Shown piece by piece: positions 30,535-36,460 of a DNA stretch of 36,460 nt. The position numbers and the translations under genes were made by a program. The notes under the pieces were generated by a model. The model was not told the DNA's origin. It searched no databases and saw nothing but the letters and a program-made list of their open reading frames with translations. Position 1 is the first letter of the stretch; the number at the start of each line of letters is the position of its first letter. This stretch comes from Gnetum montanum (taxonomy: Eukaryota; Streptophyta; Gnetopsida; Gnetales; Gnetaceae): assembly GCA_015680685.1 (NCBI GenBank), contig MNCI01004299.1:25906-62365 (forward strand), given 5' to 3'.

Positions 30535-30546
30535 TGGTATAGAGCC
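30535..30546 (+). other. Copia primer-binding site (Met-tRNA type)
   Basis: TGGTATAGAGCC lies four bases after the LTR end and equals the initiator Met-tRNA primer site TGGTATCAGAGCC with one base lost. Confidence 0.85.
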
Positions 30547-30587
30547 TAGTACTCTCAAGTTCGTGCTTCACGTCTCAATAGTGAATG

Positions 30588-32145
30588 ATGGAGGGGACAT
30601 CTTACACCAAGCCATTGATGTTTGATGGGATTGACTTCGCATATTGAAAATCAAGGATGCAAGCATTCTTTTAATCCATGGAATTTGTAGTTTGAGAATC
30701 AATTCTTGAAGGCTACATACCACCCATCAATAAATTCACTTTAGCTACCAAGCAAAGAAGCAAATGAATGTGAGACAAAAAAGATAGGTTAATGCTCGAT
30801 TCTAAAGCAAAGAAATGTCTCTATTGCGATTTAAGAAAATTTGAATTTAATAGAGTAGCCAGATGTAAGACTGCTAAAGAAATTTGGAAAACATTAGAAA
30901 CAACCTATGAAGGTACATCAATAGTAAAACCATAAAAACTTATAATGTTGTGAAGTAAATACCATAAACTAAAAATGAGAGAAGGAGAAAATATTAAGGA
31001 CTACTTTTGTAGGGAAAACAATCTTGTTGTAGCAATTAGAGGGATAGGCAAGGACTTGCTAGAAAGTGATGTGATCATGAAAATGATTAAAACTTTGTAC
31101 CTTGAGTTCAAATTCAAAGTCATCACTATGGAAGAAATTAGAGATTTCTTGGTGTTGAATTTTGAAGAGCTTCAAAATGCTCTTTTTACTTATGAGATAA
31201 ATGTCATAAGTTAGGAAGCAATAAAAGAGAAGCCTATTGCTCTAAAATATACATTAAAGGAAAAGTAGTTGGTCAAACAAGAAAGAAATAGTGAAGATGA
31301 ATTATTTCTTTTATCAAGAAGAGTTCAAAGACTACTTGTTATAAAAGGAAGATGATTTAATTAACTAGGGCCTAATTAATTTGGCACATAAGGTATAGAA
31401 AAGGGTTAGAATTTGAAAAATTCAAATTTTAATGCATTTTCTATAGAACTGTGGGTATATGGTGGAAGAGACCATGTGGCCTCCAAATGTCTTCATGCTA
31501 GTAGGATCCAAAAAGGAGATCAATTTGAAGCTGAGTCTGAAAAGAACAACTTCTTTAGCAGCTAGGATGAAGAACAAAGTGAAGAGGAAGTAGAGACCAT
31601 GCAAGATTCAAATCTCATTTGCATGGCTCTTATGGATGATGATGACAGAAAAATTAAATATCATGATCAAACAATATAAACAGATGAAGAAATGTATGAT
31701 TTATTGTGTAATGAACTTTTATCCTTTCAATGTTTTTGTATTGAGCTAAATAAGGCTCAACATAAAATCTCTTAGATCTCTCACAAGAAAACAAAGACCT
31801 AAGGGATGAGAATTAAAGACTAACCTTATGTTATGAGTAGATTGAAAAAGAAATTTCAAATACAAAACTTGTGAATGAGAGACTTGTCAAAGAAAAGGAA
31901 TCCCTTTGCATAGTTCTGGGACAAGGCATAGATCCACATTATAAAAGTGGACTAGGATGTTGTTAATAAGAAAAAGCTTCAACCAACACTTCATCCAAAC
32001 AAAAGATTGCACCAAGGTTAGAAGTATCAAAAAACACTTTAACCAAACAAAAGATAGCTCTAAGGCTTGATCATTTTACTCAAAGTTGAAAGGTTAGGTA
32101 CTATTATTGTGATAAAATTAGGCATAAGCAATGGAATTGTAATTT
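30588..32145 (+). pseudogene. Copia gag remnant (UBN2-type)
   Basis: ATG 30588 opens a frame (M-E-G-T-S-Y...F-D-G-I-D-F) that stays in register to 31214 despite stops, mainly TGA and TAA. Matches to the copia gag core: KTAKEIWKTLETTYEGT (about 30876-30926), E-G-E-N-I-K-D-Y-F (30981), the I-R-G-I-G-K-D-L-L block (31038-31064) and F-E-E-L-Q-N-A-L-F-T-Y-E (31161-31196). A degenerate zinc knuckle G-G-R-D-H-V-A-S-K-C occurs at about 31461-31490 in the same frame. After an acidic Glu/Asp-rich linker and a frame shift, a second knuckle-like Y-Y-Y-C-D-K-I-R-H-K-Q-W-N-C appears at 32099-32140. Gag would coat and package the RNA. It is non-functional as it stands. Confidence 0.82.
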
Positions 32146-33162
32146 AAAATATTACCACATGAGTACTTGGTCATACCATATGGCTCCTTGGTCTTATCCA
32201 AAAGTACCTAGAAATAATACCTTATAGAACAAAAAGGACTGGAAGATAAATCAAAAGGGTAAGGAAAGCAGAAAATTATGGAGAATTAAGCAAAAAAAAA
32301 GAAGGTGAAAGAACTCTGACAAGCATTTTCATGAAGGGAAGTTAGACTTTGGAAATATAAGAAATTTACATGAAGAAAGGAGGAACCTCAAAAGAAGAAT
32401 CGCCTTCCTAATCTCCATAACTTTCATGATTTCTCATTAGCAAACAAGGTAAGTATAGGTAAGTTTTCATTTTCTTGTATTACCTAAAATTCTTGTATGT
32501 ATATAATCTATGGAAGATTTTTCTAAAATTTCTCATGCTTTAAAATAGACATTTCACTTATGGAATAGACATTCACCCTTAGATGTCTATCTAAAAGATA
32601 GACATCCATCCATAGATGTCTATATTTATGAATCGATGTCCATCTAAGTCTTCTAGATTTGAGGTAGATATCCTCCTATTAAGATATACATCCATTTTCA
32701 TGGAAAAAATCCTTGATAGCTATGATTATATAAAGCAAATACTCCTCTCATTTCTAATTTTTCCTCATCCAAGCCTAAGCATCAAAGATCAATTGACCAA
32801 GGCTTCCACCATAGTGAAAATTAGTTCATTTCCTTGTAGATTAGTGGTCGACAATAAGATTGGAACATTAAAGGATCCTCCATGCAAGGACAAGAGGGAA
32901 AAGGAAGAATTATCAAGTAAATCAAGATCTTATCTACCTCAATTTTTCTGTAAGGATGTTTAACATCATTTTGGGGTAACTTGAACTATATCTATTGTTT
33001 TTCAAAGGTCCCTAAATTTCCAATATAATTGTTAAAAAGAAATGATAATCTTTTTTTAAGCTGTAAATTGGGTTTCTTGAATTATGATGAAATTTTGTGT
33101 TTCTAAAATCCTCACTTGTGAATTCTATTATAGTATTCATTCTATGATTCTCTGTTCATTCT
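32146..33162 (+). other. Copia interior: palindrome cluster and linker
   Basis: No pol motif is found. Positions 32545-32700 hold a dense cluster of TAGACAT/ATGTCTA inverted motifs. These include a perfect 11-bp stem with a 3-base loop (32582-32592 with 32596-32606) and an alternative 9-bp stem (32598-32606 with 32615-32623). An open frame of 115 codons (32616-32963) is basic, resembles nothing I know and partly overlaps the palindromes. Confidence 0.6.
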
Positions 33163-34344
33163 ATGTTAGATATCTTTACCAATGGTATTTTTTCTATTAC
33201 CCATGATGAGTTTTGCTATGTCCTCATTGGAAAATTAAAACCTTTGAAAGATGGAAAGATTCTTAGGAATCAAATGGGCCAAGCTGCTTTGACCCTTTTT
33301 CTCATTGTCCTATATAACATCATTGTAAGGGGAGGAAGTTACAATTATATATTACTTACCTAAGAATTTTTTCTTTACTATCTTCTCACTAGATTGTCAA
33401 TAAATTTAGGACACATTCTTTACAGAGACATGTTGGGGCTATTTACCAAAGAAAGAATTTTGGGCATCCTCTCCTCATCAATCAGTTGATCAAATAGTTA
33501 GGGGTTCTCATACTAGATATTCCTTCACTAAAAGATAAGAGGAGCCTTGGTGAATTATTAGAAAAGAGGATCACTACTTAGATAGAGCCTAAAGTTCTAT
33601 CCTCTAGACTTTAGAAAGCTAGGATGAAGCAAGCCTCATCTCCATCTAGGTCCTCTCCTTAGCTTAGGAGGTCCAAGTCCATGATCTATTTAGCCCTTAA
33701 GAAGGTGCTAAAGCCATTTTCAAATACATTTGGGATGATTGGTAGAAATCTCTTTCCTTTGTAAGAGAATGGATGCTGTAGAATTACATGAACCTATAGA
33801 TGAACATTAGTTCATAAAGATCACCACTCTTCCTATATCTGATGACAAGGATGCTAGTATTGTTCCTAGCAAACACTCTACTATAGCCAGGTCATCTTGA
33901 GCTTATGACTCAAGAAATGCATCTGACTATGATGAGCTCACATCACCACCAAAATATGTCTAGGAGGAGTCTATTCCTTATCATGATCAAGTTGGACCTG
34001 GTTCTTATACTCATGAGTATGTTCCTCAATCATTTGAGTAGTAGGTGATAAATAGAATTTTTGGGATTACATATCATTGGGGATCAAATGAAGTTTTTAC
34101 TTATTAGAGGAAGGGTACTTCCTCTTCCTCATAGTAGGATCCATTCCACTAGCCTTCATCATCATATTTTTGAGTGAAGCTTCATCCTTGAAGAGCCCAT
34201 AGTAGACTACCTTCATTTGATAACGAATAAGATAAGCATCATTTCTACAATACTAGTACCAATAGTGATGATGAAGAAGAGGAGACTTATGGACCCTCTC
34301 ATGTAGTAGCTAACTTTGGTGATGACATCGAGGTTTGTGACTAA
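33163..34344 (+). pseudogene. Extra retroelement ORF remnant (plant-transposon-protein-like)
   Basis: An open frame from 33163 to 33363 (M-L-D-I-F-T-N-G-I-F...) continues, after stops and shifts, through a Y-Y-L-L-T-R-L-S-I-N-L-G segment (about 33375-33410), then H-P-L-L-I-N-Q-L-I-K-x-L-G-V-L-I (about 33470-33515), a basic Ser/Arg region and an acidic tail with D-D-E-E-E-E-T near 34268-34290. The order recalls the second ORF of some plant retroelements ('putative plant transposon protein' type: ...G-R-x-I-N-L...L-I-T-x-L-x-x-x-x-G-V). The likeness is by eye and weak. Its role is unknown; it sits where pol would be. Confidence 0.4.
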
Positions 34345-34828
34345 ATACTCTTGTTGGATTCCTCCTTTTGATGTTAATCAAAAGGGAAAGAATTTTTGAT
34401 GTATTTATGCCTTTGTGGCTATGAGTATGGATAACATGTTTATTTTTGTATGTGTTTGGACAACATTTTTGGTATGTATAGTCATGTGAATGATCAATGT
34501 CTTGTTTATTTATGTGTGACCATGTAGACACTGTGTTTTTGGCTTGTTTGGAATAGTATGTAATAGCATATAATAGCATGTGTTATATTATGGAGATAGG
34601 TTTTTCCTTTGGATAGTTTGTGAACATCTTATAATGTTACTAGTATTCCTTATGGGCTCATGTGATTTGGATCCATTTATTTAAGCCTTTATATGCTTAT
34701 TTCAACTATACCCTTTGTTGCCATTAGAATTTATGTATACATCTTAAATGCTTTTATTGCTTATCATATGTGTGTATATATATAAAATGGAAAGTACTAA
34801 TCCATTTTCTTAAGTTTTAGACATTACT
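34345..34828 (+). other. Copia 3' untranslated interior
   Basis: T/G-rich sequence without an ORF on the plus strand. It contains repeated TATGT/GTATG runs and a short TA microsatellite near 34775-34785, and leads into the polypurine tract. Confidence 0.6.
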
Positions 34829-34840
34829 AAAAAGGGGTAG
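34829..34840 (+). other. Copia polypurine tract
   Basis: AAAAAGGGGTAG directly before the 3' LTR (ATTGTTGACC), the typical copia plus-strand primer position. Confidence 0.85.
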
Positions 34841-34842
34841 AT

Positions 34843-35885
34843 TGTTGACCTTTTGGTATGTTAAAACCTTAGAGAAAATGAAAAATGTATTTATGATCGT
34901 AGTCTTGTAGGGTCAAGAAGAAGCAAAAAATGATAAGAATTCAAAAGGATAGCTAAGTTGAAACAAGAGCTATGTCAAGATGTCATTATGAGAGTTGAGA
35001 AGAAACGATGAAAGTCAAAATTCAAATAGAATCTACAAATCAAATGAAGATGTTCTGAGGACTACCAAGATGCCAAATAACAAAGGAATGCTCTAGAAGT
35101 CAAAATGATCTTGCAAAGTAGATGTCTCAAGTTGATAAAACACATATACCTCTAGAGATAGACATCTACATTTTTAGGTGGATGTTTCCCTTACATTAAG
35201 TCTAGTTACAAGTAGACATCTCATCCTTGAAGTAGATGTTCAAACTAGTCATTTAGTAGCTAGTGCATGAATTTTGAGGAGTTTTTGAAAACCTAAAGGA
35301 TATAAGACTACGTAGAATTATTGAGAAATGTGAAAGTACTATTCATTATCAAATCTATCCAAGGCTACTTAAAGAGATTTTATGTTTTTCCTAAATTATA
35401 TTATCATTTGTATGTATTGGTTGAATTGAGCCTCATTACAAGGACTTTGTAAATCAAGTTATACTTTATTTCTTTGTAGCCTTGTCGGGTTGATGTGCTT
35501 CTTATGGGAAGGCACCTTCATTGAGCTTGTTAAGACCTTACAAGGTTGAGTATTTTTGCAACAACAAAATACTTTGGTACAGAGCTCATGTTTGTAAATG
35601 TTATGGGGTCCTTTCAACCATATTTTGAGCTTGTCAAGACCTTGTGAGGTTGAGTGGTTTCATAGCGATGAAACACTTCGAAGTGAAGCTCAAATTTGTA
35701 AAGGTTGTAGTGCCCTTCAAATCACATTTTTGAAGCAAAAAAGTATAGAGGTGTGCATGGATTCTACCTTATGAGTGTAGACTATCCAATTTAGGGAACC
35801 CCATAAAAAATTGTGTTTCATTTTGGTGGTTGAAATGATTTTAATTGGGGAACTTATTCAACCCTCCTTCTAAGTTCTTGAATCA
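34843..35885 (+). repeat. Copia 3' LTR (1043 bp)
   Basis: Starts TGTTGACC and ends ATCA. It is collinear with the 5' LTR, lacking about 30 bp of the palindromic-motif region and several small blocks. The same 104-bp internal tandem repeat is present (GAGCTTGT at 35523 and 35627). The stem that is perfect in the 5' LTR is degraded here (AGACATCTAC versus GTGGATGTTT). Confidence 0.92.
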
Positions 35886-35890
35886 CATAT

Positions 35891-36460
35891 ATCTACTAGG
35901 TCATTTTGTGAGATTGCATGCATAATTCCAAGCCATTTATGATGATTCCAAGTTCATTTAAATTTTTTATGATCCTTCTATCATGCTTCCTTAGGCTTTG
36001 ACTTAGACTTGAACTCAAATGCAAAGTGTGGTTTTGTTAGCATACCCCTTGCATCAGTGTAGTGGTGCTAACATAATCACTTGTAGCCATAGCTTGCCTA
36101 ACTTTGCTTTCTTGTGTACCTAGGATTAGTTTGAGTTGTGTTTATATGTCTCTGTTAACACCTAGGTATTGAGGAAAACTCAATGTTTCTACAATAACAC
36201 TATCAATATCTAGGTTAAGTTCTTTCACACATCATCGCTCATACTTAAGTATTTTTAGAAGAATGTGGTGTCTCATTGTGTGAAGAGCTCTTTCTCACTT
36301 GGGTAAGTTGATTTTCTTTCTTGTTTGTATGTGTGTTTTGAGTTGTAGATTTCATAAGTGTGGCTAGACTTTATTAGAGTGCTACTATGCTTATGTATCC
36401 CATGACCATTTAGTTGATGTAGAGTTCAATATTTGTGTGGTGAATAAAGCTTATGGTTTT
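35891..36460. other. Right-hand flank, nothing recognised
   Basis: Moderately AT-rich sequence without a coding frame, element end or RNA gene that I can recognise. Confidence 0.5.

Larger units (their letters stand above)
29444..35885 (+). mobile_element. Copia-type element with gag but no visible pol (TR-GAG-like)
   Basis: Full-length 6.44-kb element: 5' LTR 29444-30530, primer site 30535-30546, gag-like ORF from 30588, a second ORF region about 33163-34344, PPT about 34829-34840, 3' LTR 34843-35885. Flanking bases CATAC (29439-29443) and CATAT (35886-35890) are a 5-bp target duplication with one change, so this is one intact insertion. The 4.3-kb interior shows no integrase, RT or RNase H motif in any frame that I could follow. 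It therefore resembles plant 'terminal repeat with gag' non-autonomous elements. The gag type and PPT/LTR junction (GGGGTAGATTG-TTG) are copia-like. Confidence 0.88.

Overview
The window looks like nuclear DNA of a land plant with a large, repeat-rich genome. It is strongly AT-rich and carries no bacterial or organellar gene organisation. Almost everything recognisable is a decayed plant-type retroelement: LINEs with DUF4283-type ORF1 or zinc-finger RT tails, chromodomain-class Ty3/gypsy, and Ty1/copia with a Met-tRNA primer site. The density and age of these relics would suit a gymnosperm, but that is a guess. Three isolated N positions (3011, 19406, 25687) and an 874-base N gap (24032-24905) mark it as draft assembly.

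Layout. 1-1150: AT-rich sequence with a more GC-balanced patch (240-900). 1250-4900: LINE-A on the plus strand, with ORF1, endonuclease and RT all recognisable but riddled with stops. 5092-5640: tandem repeat array. 6860-8160: GC-balanced, gene-like region with a TATA box, a plausible 5' UTR intron and a 132-codon ORF, the only candidate host gene. 9400-13914: LINE-B, a strikingly GC-rich, nearly complete element (ORF1, then ORF2 with endonuclease and RT, then a poly-A tail); its ORFs are broken almost only by amber codons. 13950-14343: small palindromic motif cluster. 15190-15670: a second LINE-A fragment followed by a tRNA-SINE-like segment. 16180-16790: another GC-balanced island with an exact 43-bp duplication.

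17940-21956 (minus): Ty3/gypsy copy with LTR, Met-tRNA primer site, gag, protease, RT and RNase H; its integrase half is lost. 22165-23770 (plus): 3' half of LINE-C with a zinc-finger tail. After the gap, 24906-26275 forms a 587+587 bp inverted repeat (6 mismatches, no indels) made of LINE-C sequence; the right arm continues as a minus-strand LINE-C copy to about 27480. 27491-29300 (minus): 3' end of another gypsy element (485-bp LTR, PPT, chromodomain-like segment, integrase).

29444-35885: a full-length copia-type element with two roughly 1.05-kb LTRs, CATAC/CATAT target duplication, primer site and PPT. It encodes gag and a second ORF but no integrase, RT or RNase H that I can find, so it resembles the non-autonomous 'terminal repeat with gag' class. 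No gene set works together here as a pathway. The functional logic is that of parasitic elements, all apparently dead for autonomous movement. The items most worth a second look are the near-perfect inverted repeat, the pol-less copia element with its extra ORF and palindrome cluster, and the amber-biased decay of LINE-B.
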